A stretch of DNA of 49,408 bases from an uncultured Eubacteriales bacterium. GTDB taxonomy: Bacteria > Bacillota > Clostridia > Peptostreptococcales > Anaerovoracaceae. Positions 1 through 7,791 of this stretch are shown one piece after another. The notes beneath the pieces are model-generated. The model made no database searches, was not told the origin of the DNA, and worked only from the letters and a program-made list of their open reading frames with translations. The translations under genes and the position numbers were made by a program. The DNA is taken from the NCBI GenBank assembly GCA_902763505.1, contig CACWSO010000016.1, forward strand, positions 1 to 49,408. The letters are read 5' to 3'. Positions within the stretch are counted from its first letter, which is position 1. Every line of letters begins with the position of its first letter.

Positions 1-103
1 CAAGCTGATCACACCGATCGCGATCGAAGAAGGACTGAGATTCGCTATCAGAGAAGGCGGCAGAACAGTAGGATCCGGCGTTGTAACTGAAGTTATCGAG
101 TAA
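1..103 (+). CDS. tuf: Elongation factor Tu, C-terminal end (partial)
   Basis: The window opens inside a gene whose last 33 codons read as the end of EF-Tu: [19 protein letters not shown] followed by a GVVTEVIE-type terminus and a TAA stop. This is the third (beta-barrel) domain of the GTPase that delivers aminoacyl-tRNA to the ribosome. The reading frame starts at the second base of the window, and the upstream part lies outside it. A strong terminator follows 27 bases after the stop, so this gene ends its transcription unit. Identity rests on the very conserved C-terminus. Confidence 0.95.
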   Translation, partial: KLITPIAIEEGLRFAIREGGRTVGSGVVTEVIE

Positions 104-129
104 TCACGGACAAAATCCAAAATATTCCA

Positions 130-157
130 AAGACGACCTTTATAGGTCGTCTTTTTT
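130..157 (+). terminator. Rho-independent terminator after tuf
   Basis: A perfect 10-bp stem (AAGACGACCT / AGGTCGTCTT) with a TTAT loop runs into a T tract. It separates tuf from the yhaM group. Confidence 0.92.
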
Positions 158-158
158 A

Positions 159-167
159 TGGTAAAAT
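159..167 (+). promoter_or_regulatory. Probable extended -10 promoter for yhaM
   Basis: TGG-TAAAAT matches the extended -10 form TGnTAnnnT and lies just past the tuf terminator, about 45 bases before the yhaM start. No good -35 box is visible at 17 bp, so the call relies on position and the extended -10. Confidence 0.4.
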
Positions 168-211
168 ATCAATACCTATGGGGTAAAGGGAGCTGAGAAA
201 GGTGAAGATAA

Positions 212-1168
212 ATGAAAGATATTTTTGTAAGCAATCTTAAGACTGATGAAGAGATCACGACCTACTTGATGGTGAAGGCCATTGCACTGAAGGTGGGGTC
301 AAACAGAAAGACCTATCTGGATCTGGTTCTGGGTGACAGCAGCGGAGAAATCAATGGGAAGAAATGGGACATCGCCGATGAAGAGATTCCTGGACTTGAG
401 CGTATCAAGGAAGGGAACATCATTAAGGTACGCGCTCTGGTCACTGAGTGGAACGGCATGAAACAGCTGCGGATCTCCCGCATCAGACTGACAGGCGCTG
501 AGGATGAGCTGGATATTTCAGATTTCGTCAAAGCAGCTCCGGAAAAGCCGGAAGATATGTATGAATACATCTATAGCATTGCTGAAAGTCTGACTGATCA
601 CCAGCTGTCTGATCTTTGCAAAAAAGTACTGACGGACCATAAAGAGAAACTGATGTACTACCCAGCCGCCTCGAAGAACCACCATGCTGAGATGGCGGGT
701 CTTCTCTGGCATATTAAACGTATGCTTATGCTGGGTGACAAGGCGTGTCAGGTCTATACAAATCTCGACAGAGATCTTCTTCTGACAGGCGTGATTCTCC
801 ACGACACAGAGAAGATGACCGAGATACTATCGAATGAGTTGGGTATTTCCTCCGGGTATTCCTTTGAAGGCAAGATGCTGGGACATCTGGTGCTCGGCGT
901 GCGGGAACTCGACCGCGTCTGCGAGGAGATGGGAATCGATACAGAGAAGAAAGTCATGCTGGAACACATGATTATTTCCCATCACTACGAGCCGGAGTTC
1001 GGAAGCCCGAAGAAACCGCTCTTCCCGGAAGCGGAGATGCTGCATTACCTTGATATGATCGACGCCAAGATGTTCGACATGGAGGAAGCGGTCAGCAAGA
1101 CTGAGCCGGGCGAGTTCAGCGACAGAGTTTGGACCCTGGATAACAGAACAATTTATCGCAGGAAATGA
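212..1168 (+). CDS. yhaM: 3'-5' exoribonuclease YhaM family (OB-fold + HD domain)
   Basis: The 318-residue protein has the YhaM/CbfA layout. An N-terminal OB-fold nucleic-acid-binding segment covers about residues 10-90 (TYLDLVLGDSSGEINGKKWD). An HD phosphohydrolase-type domain follows, with metal-ligand motifs HHAEMAGLLWH, ILHDTEK and ISHHYEPEFGSP and a late MIDAKM element. Family members degrade RNA and single-stranded DNA 3' to 5' in the cytoplasm. The length matches the family (about 310-320). The start follows a purine-rich GGTGAAG site. It is the first gene of a co-directional group with the nucleotidyltransferase-like gene 27 bases downstream, and both are RNA 3'-end proteins by family. 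Function is assigned by motif and architecture only. Confidence 0.88.
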   Translation: MKDIFVSNLKTDEEITTYLMVKAIALKVGSNRKTYLDLVLGDSSGEINGKKWDIADEEIPGLERIKEGNIIKVRALVTEWNGMKQLRISRIRLTGAEDELDISDFVKAAPEKPEDMYEYIYSIAESLTDHQLSDLCKKVLTDHKEKLMYYPAASKNHHAEMAGLLWHIKRMLMLGDKACQVYTNLDRDLLLTGVILHDTEKMTEILSNELGISSGYSFEGKMLGHLVLGVRELDRVCEEMGIDTEKKVMLEHMIISHHYEPEFGSPKKPLFPEAEMLHYLDMIDAKMFDMEEAVSKTEPGEFSDRVWTLDNRTIYRRK

Positions 1169-1195
1169 GAACACTGCGGAAAGGATAATAGGTAG

Positions 1196-2461
1196 ATGAT
1201 CAAGCGACCAAAAGAGATAAACGAAATCGTCAAAAAGTTCGAGAAAGAAGGCAAGGACATTATCTGCGCCGGCCAATGCATGACCGGATCCATCATCGGA
1301 GAAGTACCTCTGGACTGGGATCTCTATACAGAAGTTTCGCAGGAGATAATCCGCGAGATGTTCCCGGAAGGAGAAGCCATCGGCAAGCGTACAACACGCC
1401 TGGACTACTCGTATTTTGTGGAATCACAGCATGTCAATGTTGCAGATAGATTCGACGGTGTTATCGCAGATATTATCACGCTGCAGGGACCGATCGAGGA
1501 ACAGCTTGAAATTTACGATTTCACATGCGAAGCAATGGGCGAGCACGCAAACGGCTCCCTCATTGATCCGTTCGGCGGACGCAAAGACATCAAGCAGAAG
1601 CTGCTGAAACCGGTCGGCGATATCAGGGCTAAGATGAAGAAACGCCCGGAGACTGCGTGGAAGGTCCTGCGTTATGTCGGACTTTATGGATTCGACCTGA
1701 ACAGGGATATCTACGAAGCGATTCAGTCCCACAGAGAACTGGTGACGATGGTGGATAAAGATATTATCCTGAGTGAGTTCACCACAGCAATCACAGGGGA
1801 TTACGCGGGAAAGATGTTGAAGATGCTCAAGGGACTGGGACTCCTCGAGGCAGTCATAGGTCCGGAAGGCAAATCCTCCTTCCCGAGAGAAGCCAAAGAC
1901 TACGATAAGCTTTGCGACAACATCGACAGGACGAAGAAGATTCCAATCAGAAGACTTGGACTCTTTTACCTTGTATTTGATAAGAACTATGCCAAGGCAC
2001 TGCATTACTTGCCGCAGGAAGAGGACAGCCTGGACTTTCTGGAGGATGCGAAGAGGCTTTGCCCGAAACTGCATTTCTGCAGAAATGATGAAGCGCTCAA
2101 GGACTTCATCTGCCAGTTCGGATGGAAGAAGTACAATTTCTACGACAAGCTGCTCAAAGCGCAGAATATTGTCTTTGAACTGGATAACCAGCAGCAGGTC
2201 GCCCGTGATGCGATCATCAAACTGATTCTCGAACAGCACCAGCCGATCTTCAAGGAAGATATGGTCATCGATGCGGACGATATCATAGAAGCAGGCATTA
2301 CAGACGATCCGGAAAGAGCGGATTATCTGCTGGATCTGTTGCTCACTCCAGTGCATAGGGATATGAGTAACAATGAAAGAGACAAACTTCTCAAGTTTGC
2401 GAGGGCGTTCAACAAGAGCCGCATCCGCAGAACGTTCAGAGATGTAACATGGCTGAGATAA
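1196..2461 (+). CDS. Divergent CCA-adding enzyme/poly(A) polymerase-like protein with degenerate signature motifs
   Basis: This 421-residue protein follows the class II nucleotidyltransferase (CCA-adding/poly(A) polymerase) layout. A head motif at residues 26-45 ends in DWDLYT, keeping the two catalytic carboxylates (D40, D42). YDFTCEAMG at 107-115 sits where the family has RRDFTINAMA, GGRKDI follows, and then WKVLRYVGLYGF where the family has a DPxRxLRA-type motif. The flexible-loop GGxVRD signature reads GQCMTG here, so the conserved Arg and Asp are lost. The Arg before DFT is replaced by Tyr, and the Arg of the third motif is also missing. No HD domain is present. The last 13 bases overlap recD2. 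It may be a paralogue with altered nucleotide selection, a non-catalytic RNA-binding protein, or a decaying gene. The intact frame and normal length argue against decay. Confidence 0.7.
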   Translation: MIKRPKEINEIVKKFEKEGKDIICAGQCMTGSIIGEVPLDWDLYTEVSQEIIREMFPEGEAIGKRTTRLDYSYFVESQHVNVADRFDGVIADIITLQGPIEEQLEIYDFTCEAMGEHANGSLIDPFGGRKDIKQKLLKPVGDIRAKMKKRPETAWKVLRYVGLYGFDLNRDIYEAIQSHRELVTMVDKDIILSEFTTAITGDYAGKMLKMLKGLGLLEAVIGPEGKSSFPREAKDYDKLCDNIDRTKKIPIRRLGLFYLVFDKNYAKALHYLPQEEDSLDFLEDAKRLCPKLHFCRNDEALKDFICQFGWKKYNFYDKLLKAQNIVFELDNQQQVARDAIIKLILEQHQPIFKEDMVIDADDIIEAGITDDPERADYLLDLLLTPVHRDMSNNERDKLLKFARAFNKSRIRRTFRDVTWLR

Positions 2462-4707
2462 AAGAGTACGAAGGCGCAATCGCCGAGATGATATTTCATA
2501 ACAGTGAAAACGGCTACACAGTAGCCGTTTTTGAGATGGAGGAAGATTACTTCACGATCGTAGGCAATATGCCGGGTGCAGCTCCGGGCAAAAGCTACCG
2601 CGTGCAGGGAGAGTTCGTTGAAGATCCAAGGTACGGGGAACAGTTCCGTGTGAGCACCTTTGAGGAGATCATGCCGTCGACAAAAGAAGGCATCAAGGAG
2701 TTCCTCTCCTCAGGGACCATCAAGGGCGTCGGGAGGAAGACCGCATCTGCGATTGTAGCAAAATTTGGTGAAGATACTTTTGATATCATTGAAAACCATC
2801 CGGAGAGGCTCAAGGAAATATCAGGAATCGGCGATAAAGTTGCCCTCAGAATTTCTGAAGCCTTTGCGCTTCACAGAGAGTTCGCCAGAGTCAGCATGAC
2901 GCTGCAGCAGTACGGAATCACCGCCGCGCAGACGTTGAAACTGTACGAGGCTTACGGTGCAGACACGGTGGAAACGGTACTGGAGAATCCGTACCGTCTG
3001 GCCGATGACATTTTCGGAATCGGATTCAAGAAGGCGGATGCCATCGCGTCCAAGATAGGAATCGCGCCGGATGATGCCTTCCGCATCAGAGGCGGCATTC
3101 AATTCACATTGAGCTGGTTTGCGGGAGAAGGAAACACCTATCTGCCAGAGGCAGAACTCTGCGAAAAAGCGGGAAGTCTCCTGGATCAGCCCCGTGACCT
3201 CATCGCCAGTCATCTGGAGCAGATGGCTTTTTTCGGGGATGTACATATTGATTTGATTGAGGGTCAGAGAGTCGTTTATCTGGCTGCTTACTACATGGCG
3301 GAACAGAATGTTGCCGGAAGGCTGCGGAGCCTTGTAAACGCAGATTTGAAGCCGATACAGGGCAGTCCTGAGGCGCTCATCGAGAGAACCGAGAAGGCGA
3401 CGGGGATTATGCTCAGCGAGCAGCAGAAACGCGCTGTTATGAACTGCCTTGGAGAAGGCGTTTCCGTCATCACCGGCGGACCGGGCACAGGAAAAACGAC
3501 CATTATCAACACCATCATCAACATCCTGGAGGACAGCGGTCTGAAGACAGCCATCGCTGCGCCGACAGGAAGAGCAGCAAAGCGCATTACAGAGACCAGT
3601 GGGCACGAAGCTTCGACCATACACAGACTTCTGGAGTATTCCTTCTATGAAGGTGAGAAGGGATCTTTCGGGAGAAACGCAGAGAATCCGCTGGAGTATG
3701 ATGCAATCGTCATCGATGAGGCATCGATGATTGATCTGATGCTCATGAATGCACTCGTGAACGCTATCTTGCCGGGCAGCAGATTCATCATAGTAGGCGA
3801 TGATGACCAGCTTCCTTCTGTAGGAGCGGGCAATGTTCTGCGGGATATCATCGCAAGTGAGTATGTGCACTGCACCAAGCTTAGCGAAATCTTCCGGCAG
3901 GCAGGGGAGAGTATGATCGTCGTCAACGCTCATAGGATCAATCACGGGGAATACCCTGATTGCAACAGCAAAGGCAAGGACTTCTTCCTCCTCCGCCGCA
4001 AAAGCGAGAAGGAGATGCTTGAAACGATTAAGGACCTGTGCCTCCGCAGATTGCCGGAGTACTACGGAGATCTTGTTCCCGGCGGGCTGAAACCGGTTCG
4101 GGACATCCAGGTGCTGACGCCGGTCAGAAAGGGAACCCTTGGCTGCATCAATCTGAACAAAGAACTGCAGCAGATATTGAATCCGCAGACATTCGACGAC
4201 TTTGGCGATCCGGAGAAAGCCGAAAAGACTTACGGTGATAAACTCTTCCGTGAAGGTGACAAGGTCATGCAGATCAGAAATAACTACGAACTGGAGTGGA
4301 AAAATCGGGAAGACTTCACCGACGGAGAAGGTATCTTCAATGGTGATGTGGGCTTCGTACAGACTATCGACCCGGAGTTCAACGAGATGACAGTGGTGTT
4401 CGATGACATCCGTTTCGTGAAATACAACTTCAGCCAGCTGGATGAAATAGAACTCGCCTATGCAGTAACCGTGCACAAGAGTCAGGGAAGCGAATTCCCG
4501 ATCGTCGTTATGCCGATGAGTTGGTTCCCGCCGGTCCTTGCGACTCGCAACCTCCTCTACACCGGAGTGACAAGAGGCAAGGAAGTCGTCGTACTCGTCG
4601 GCTCCGAGGACAAGATGAACGGCATGGTTGACAACAACCGCATCAGCCAGCGATATTCAGGACTGGCGTGGAGACTGAAGAAGTTTTTTGATATTTTTAA
4701 GGAATGA
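2449..4707 (+). CDS. recD2: RecD2-type ATP-dependent DNA helicase (RecD/TraA family)
   Basis: This 752-residue SF1B 5'-3' DNA helicase has an N-terminal OB-like region and tandem helix-hairpin-helix segments (about 80-200; IKGVGRKTASAI, ISGIGDKVALRI, IFGIGFKKADAI). Walker A is GGPGTGKTT at 343-351, Walker B/DExx is VIDEASMID near 422, and GDDDQLPSVGAGN follows. The C-terminal motif AVTVHKSQGSEF lies near 670, followed by LYTGVTRGK. The long N-terminus without RecB or RecC partners nearby is typical of RecD2, which acts in replication-fork repair and mismatch tolerance. Its ATG lies 13 bases inside the preceding gene, so translational coupling is likely. Length is standard for the family. Confidence 0.95.
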   Translation: MAEIKEYEGAIAEMIFHNSENGYTVAVFEMEEDYFTIVGNMPGAAPGKSYRVQGEFVEDPRYGEQFRVSTFEEIMPSTKEGIKEFLSSGTIKGVGRKTASAIVAKFGEDTFDIIENHPERLKEISGIGDKVALRISEAFALHREFARVSMTLQQYGITAAQTLKLYEAYGADTVETVLENPYRLADDIFGIGFKKADAIASKIGIAPDDAFRIRGGIQFTLSWFAGEGNTYLPEAELCEKAGSLLDQPRDLIASHLEQMAFFGDVHIDLIEGQRVVYLAAYYMAEQNVAGRLRSLVNADLKPIQGSPEALIERTEKATGIMLSEQQKRAVMNCLGEGVSVITGGPGTGKTTIINTIINILEDSGLKTAIAAPTGRAAKRITETSGHEASTIHRLLEYSFYEGEKGSFGRNAENPLEYDAIVIDEASMIDLMLMNALVNAILPGSRFIIVGDDDQLPSVGAGNVLRDIIASEYVHCTKLSEIFRQAGESMIVVNAHRINHGEYPDCNSKGKDFFLLRRKSEKEMLETIKDLCLRRLPEYYGDLVPGGLKPVRDIQVLTPVRKGTLGCINLNKELQQILNPQTFDDFGDPEKAEKTYGDKLFREGDKVMQIRNNYELEWKNREDFTDGEGIFNGDVGFVQTIDPEFNEMTVVFDDIRFVKYNFSQLDEIELAYAVTVHKSQGSEFPIVVMPMSWFPPVLATRNLLYTGVTRGKEVVVLVGSEDKMNGMVDNNRISQRYSGLAWRLKKFFDIFKE

Positions 4708-4716
4708 GGTAAGGAA

Positions 4717-5784
4717 ATGGCAAATACGAAAAAACTGATTGCAGCAATACTGATTCCTGTTATGGCGTTGGCCATGACGCAGATGACTGCTTTTGCAGGA
4801 GAGAACACAGCGGAAGAACCGACCTACCCTGCGGGATCCTACAAGGCAATGGATACAAATGGCCCGGAGGATCCGACTTCTTCGACAGAGCCGGGATCTT
4901 CCACAGAACCGACGACAGAGCCGACCTCTTCGACGGAATCGGAACCAACCACGGAACCGACAACGGAGCCTACGACAGCTCCGCAGCCGGTCGTTCCGAA
5001 AGCAGCCGTCACGAAAAAAGGCCCGGGGCTCTTCGTTTCCTGGGGTTCGATACAAGGTGCGGATTACTATGAAGTGTACAGAAGCTACATCAGTAGTTCC
5101 AGAGGAAGTTTGATCAAAAAGGTCACCGGAAGTACGGCGTATACAGACAATGCGGTAGCATCCGGGAAGCGGGCGTATTATCAGGTGCGCGCACATAAGA
5201 CCGACGGTACCTTTACCGGTTATTCAGGGGCGGTGTCCGATGTTATCTACCGGGTGTATATCGAAACGGGACATGGAATCGATGCCAGAGGGAGATGGGA
5301 TCCGGGATGCAAATGGAAGAAATATCAGGAAGCAAAGCTGATGATCCCGATCTGTCAGTCTATGACCAAATACCTGCGCGCAAAGGGCGTGTATGTATAT
5401 ACGGATGCCTTCAACGGCAACCGGACCAACTTGAAATGGCTGATGAGAAACCTGAAAGGATACAATGTCAGCGTTTTGGTCAATGTGCATTGTGACTACA
5501 AAAAGGCGCCGCGGGGAACCCTGCCTTTGTATCGGTATGCAGACCAGAAGAGACTGGCGCAGTGTCTTAACACAGGTGTACACAAAACGGTGAAGATCAG
5601 GAACAGGGGACTGAAAGCGCGCAAAAATCTCGCTTGTCTGAACCAGACGCACAGTTACTGCACATCGTGCCTGTTTGAAACCGGCAATATTCGAAAAGAC
5701 AACAAGATTCTGCGCAAGCAGTATGACGCCTACGGCAAAGGGCTGGCAATGGGGGTATGCAGCTACCTGGGCGTGAGGTGGTAA
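4717..5784 (+). CDS. Secreted N-acetylmuramoyl-L-alanine amidase-like protein with Thr/Glu/Pro linker
   Basis: The 355-residue protein starts with a signal peptide (KK charge, hydrophobic core, AFA-GE cleavage site near residue 26). A low-complexity linker follows, about residues 45-92, built from TEPT/STEP/TTEP units, which is typical of wall-spanning proteins. Residues 93-175 resemble a fibronectin type III module (LFVSWGSIQGADYYEVYRS, YYQVRA). The C-terminal half resembles an Amidase_3 zinc amidase: ETGHG, YQEAK, VNVHCDY and CLFETGN fit the His-Glu-His ligands and the catalytic Glu. Such enzymes cleave the MurNAc-L-Ala bond in peptidoglycan. It starts 9 bases after recD2 behind a GAGGTAAGGAA site, so it is probably co-transcribed. 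The zinc-site assignment is by eye. Confidence 0.72.
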   Translation: MANTKKLIAAILIPVMALAMTQMTAFAGENTAEEPTYPAGSYKAMDTNGPEDPTSSTEPGSSTEPTTEPTSSTESEPTTEPTTEPTTAPQPVVPKAAVTKKGPGLFVSWGSIQGADYYEVYRSYISSSRGSLIKKVTGSTAYTDNAVASGKRAYYQVRAHKTDGTFTGYSGAVSDVIYRVYIETGHGIDARGRWDPGCKWKKYQEAKLMIPICQSMTKYLRAKGVYVYTDAFNGNRTNLKWLMRNLKGYNVSVLVNVHCDYKKAPRGTLPLYRYADQKRLAQCLNTGVHKTVKIRNRGLKARKNLACLNQTHSYCTSCLFETGNIRKDNKILRKQYDAYGKGLAMGVCSYLGVRW

Positions 5785-5828
5785 AGAGATAAAGAAAATC
5801 AGAATACGGAATAAATAAGGGGATCATA

Positions 5829-6692
5829 ATGGGAATCAGAGATGTTGTTGCCCGGATATTTGAAGAGATATCCGAGGCGGTTTTTCCGTCTAATATTTAT
5901 TGTATCAAATGCGGCAGCCTGATCGACAGGAGCCGCATTTATGCACTCTGCGATCGATGCGTCAGGGAGATGCATTGGATTACCGGGGGCACCTGCGACT
6001 GCTGCGGCAAAGCGCTGCCGGATACTTACCGTGGTGTAGGCCCGGACGGCAGGCGACTTTGTTACGATTGCATGATGCGTGATCATTCTTTCACGAAGGG
6101 TTGGAGCTGCCTGAGTTACGGTCTTCACGAACGTGAACTCATGATGGACATCAAGTACAACGGCAAAGGCTACATCGCCAGCAAGATGGGAGATGTCATG
6201 TTCGACCGAATGGAGACACTCATCGACGCGGCTCGAGAAGGGGATTCCAGCGCCTTTCCGTCTATTGATGTGATTATTCCGGTTCCAGTGAGTGGGAAGC
6301 GGATGGTCAAGAGAGGATACAACCAGTCGGAGCTCATGGCACGGCAGTTTCTGCGCAGGTGGAAACAGCATCTGCATAACTATGCGACTGGGGATGCGCC
6401 GGGTATCTCTGTACCGAGACTCGAGCCCCATGTGCTCGTGCGGCAGAAAGCAACGGTGATGCTGCGCAGCCTAAATCCGGAGGAACGGAGACTTGCGCTG
6501 CATGATGCTTTTGCAGTCAATCCGGATTTGCGCGGACGAATCGAGGGCAAAAACATATTGCTGATAGACGATATATATACGACTGGCGCCACAGCAGACG
6601 CATGCAGCAAGGTGTTGCTGGAAGAAGGCGCTGCGGCGGTCTACCTGCTCACACTTTGCTCAGGAGGTAATCGGAAACCAAAGGATGAGTAA
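5829..6692 (+). CDS. comFC: ComF family phosphoribosyltransferase-like protein
   Basis: This 287-residue protein has a Cys-rich N-terminus (CIKCGSL, LCDRCVRE, CDCCGKAL, CYDCMM), the double zinc-finger of ComF proteins. A type I phosphoribosyltransferase-like domain follows, with IIPVPVSGKRMVKRGYNQSE and the PRPP-binding loop LLIDDIYTTGATADAC near residue 245. In Bacillus and relatives ComFC is needed for uptake or processing of transforming DNA together with ComFA. No ComFA helicase is adjacent here, though recD2 lies two genes upstream. The length is slightly above the usual 220-240 because of the Cys-rich part and a short insertion (about residues 180-200). A dedicated hpf promoter follows the gene. 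Confidence 0.9.
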   Translation: MGIRDVVARIFEEISEAVFPSNIYCIKCGSLIDRSRIYALCDRCVREMHWITGGTCDCCGKALPDTYRGVGPDGRRLCYDCMMRDHSFTKGWSCLSYGLHERELMMDIKYNGKGYIASKMGDVMFDRMETLIDAAREGDSSAFPSIDVIIPVPVSGKRMVKRGYNQSELMARQFLRRWKQHLHNYATGDAPGISVPRLEPHVLVRQKATVMLRSLNPEERRLALHDAFAVNPDLRGRIEGKNILLIDDIYTTGATADACSKVLLEEGAAAVYLLTLCSGGNRKPKDE

Positions 6693-6742
6693 GAGGACTG
6701 CAGGTTCTTGCGAAATGGATACAATTACCCTATTGTTTCACA

Positions 6743-6771
6743 TTGTAAGGTTTGGCTAACTGTGGTACAAT
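6743..6771 (+). promoter_or_regulatory. Sigma-A-type promoter of hpf
   Basis: TTGTAA and TACAAT are separated by exactly 17 bp. The predicted start near 6778 lies downstream of an earlier in-frame ATG, so translation must begin at the later ATG at 6818. Confidence 0.72.
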
Positions 6772-6817
6772 GAATAAAAAGCGACACAAGGTATTGTGTC
6801 TGAAGGAGGTTGTTATT

Positions 6818-7345
6818 ATGAAAACTGTTATAACCGGCAAGAATTATGCTCCTAGCGAGAAACTTAAGGAAACCATCGAGAAGAAGTTCGCGAAGCTGGA
6901 CAAGTACTTCTCAGATGAAATCACGGCAAACGTAATGACAATTAAAGAGAAGAGCAGGTATAAGGTCGAAGCAACGATCAATACGAAGGGTACGATCTTC
7001 AGAGCAGAAACCATCTCAGGGGATCCGTATGACTGCGTAGACCGCTGCATCGAGAAACTCTCCACTCAGATGAGCAAGTTCAAGACAAAGCTCCAGAAAA
7101 AGTACAAAGGCCAGAAGGACTTTGGTTTTGAGGAACTGCCTGAGTTCGAAGAAGAGCAGGAAGAGATCAACGTCGTAAGATCCAAGAAGTTCCAGCTTGA
7201 GCCGATGAACGTAGAAGAGGCGATCATGCAGATGGAAATGCTGAACCACGACTTCTTCGTATACCTCAACATGGAAACAGATTCCGTAAACGTCGTTTAT
7301 AAGAGAAAAGACGGAAATTACGGATTGCTGGAAACAACCTATTAA
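6818..7345 (+). CDS. hpf: Ribosome hibernation promoting factor, long form
   Basis: This 175-residue protein has the N-terminal S30AE/RaiA fold (residues 1-100: MKTVITGKNYAPSEKLKETI, then KLDKYF and VEATINTKG). The C-terminal dimerisation domain is at about 120-175 (VVRSKKFQLEPMNVEEAIMQ, FFVYLNMETDSVNVVYKRKD). Long HPF binds idle 70S ribosomes and pairs them into 100S dimers in stationary phase. The ATG at 6818 is chosen because a strong GAAGGAGG site lies 8 bases before it and because the promoter places transcription start after the earlier in-frame ATG at 6752. It is monocistronic, with its own promoter and terminator. A minus-strand RNA gene converges on it. Confidence 0.95.
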   Translation: MKTVITGKNYAPSEKLKETIEKKFAKLDKYFSDEITANVMTIKEKSRYKVEATINTKGTIFRAETISGDPYDCVDRCIEKLSTQMSKFKTKLQKKYKGQKDFGFEELPEFEEEQEEINVVRSKKFQLEPMNVEEAIMQMEMLNHDFFVYLNMETDSVNVVYKRKDGNYGLLETTY

Positions 7346-7372
7346 TTCGCAAGCCGAACAAACGGAACAACA

Positions 7373-7396
7373 GGAGACCCGAAAGGGTCTCCTTTT
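7373..7396 (+). terminator. Terminator of hpf
   Basis: An 8-bp perfect stem GGAGACCC/GGGTCTCC with a GAAA tetraloop is followed by TTTT. It sits 28 bases after the hpf stop. Confidence 0.88.
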
Positions 7397-7431
7397 AAGT
7401 CTTGTGATACGTTTTACGATTAGTCCAGCAA

Positions 7432-7646
7432 TAAAAAACGCTCTGCATATGACCCAGCTGACCTGATCTTTGCCCCCACACTCGCCTTGGCCGGGATTTT
7501 CCCGAGGACTTACTTCTAAACTACGCCATGATTGCCGCTTACTCTTCTTCAGCGGTTTACGTGGGACCTTTTGCCCGTAGCTGGCCTGGCCTTTCAATCA
7601 CAGACCTGGATCATATGCAGAGCATTTCTGCTTTGTATTTGTTGCC
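7432..7646 (-). ncRNA. Structured small RNA convergent with hpf (raiA-motif or 6S-like candidate)
   Basis: On the minus strand a complete small-RNA gene is visible. A consensus promoter lies upstream, and about 215 nt of non-coding sequence are closed by an 18-bp terminal stem (7440-7457 with 7606-7623; GCTCTGCATATGA core, one G-U pair). The 3' arm runs straight into six T residues, as in a terminator. Inside are a CCGCT/AGCGG hairpin (7535-7555), a CGGGA/TCCCG hairpin (7491-7504) and a long-range CTACG/CGTAG pairing (7576-7580 with 7521-7525), which suggests a branched fold. The size fits the raiA RNA motif, known from Firmicutes near raiA/hpf genes, and also 6S RNA, though 6S is usually rod-shaped. 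SRP RNA, tmRNA and RNase P signatures were not found. That it is an RNA gene is well supported; the family is not settled. Confidence 0.7.
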
Positions 7647-7651
7647 TTTGG

Positions 7652-7681
7652 ATTATACGACAGGGTCAGGGGATTTGGCAA
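7652..7681 (-). promoter_or_regulatory. Promoter of the minus-strand RNA gene
   Basis: Read on the minus strand, TTGCCA (7676-7681) and a perfect TATAAT (7652-7657) are spaced by 18 bp. The predicted start is at G 7645/7646, 22 bases before the RNA's terminal stem. Confidence 0.75.
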
Positions 7682-7728
7682 GAGGCATTAAAATCATTAA
7701 TATTCATTAACAATCGATAGGTATTCAG

Positions 7729-7758
7729 TTGAAAACACACCACTAAATATAGTACAAT
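7729..7758 (+). promoter_or_regulatory. Promoter of the cdaA-cdaR-glmM-glmS operon
   Basis: TTGAAA and TACAAT are 18 bp apart, with a predicted start near 7765 and the cdaA ATG 27 bases further on. This rules out the GTG at 7762 as the start codon. Confidence 0.7.
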
Positions 7759-7791
7759 ATAGTGACGAATTATACACAGCAGGGAGACGAA

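Noticed and set aside
2821-4476. Long open frame (551 codons) on the minus strand opposite recD2
   Set aside because: It is antisense to a clear helicase gene, has no ribosome site and no recognisable motifs; it is a by-product of the codon bias of recD2.
7528-7720. Two short overlapping plus-strand frames of about 60 codons
   Set aside because: They lie across the structured minus-strand RNA gene and its promoter, lack ribosome sites and show no protein-like pattern.
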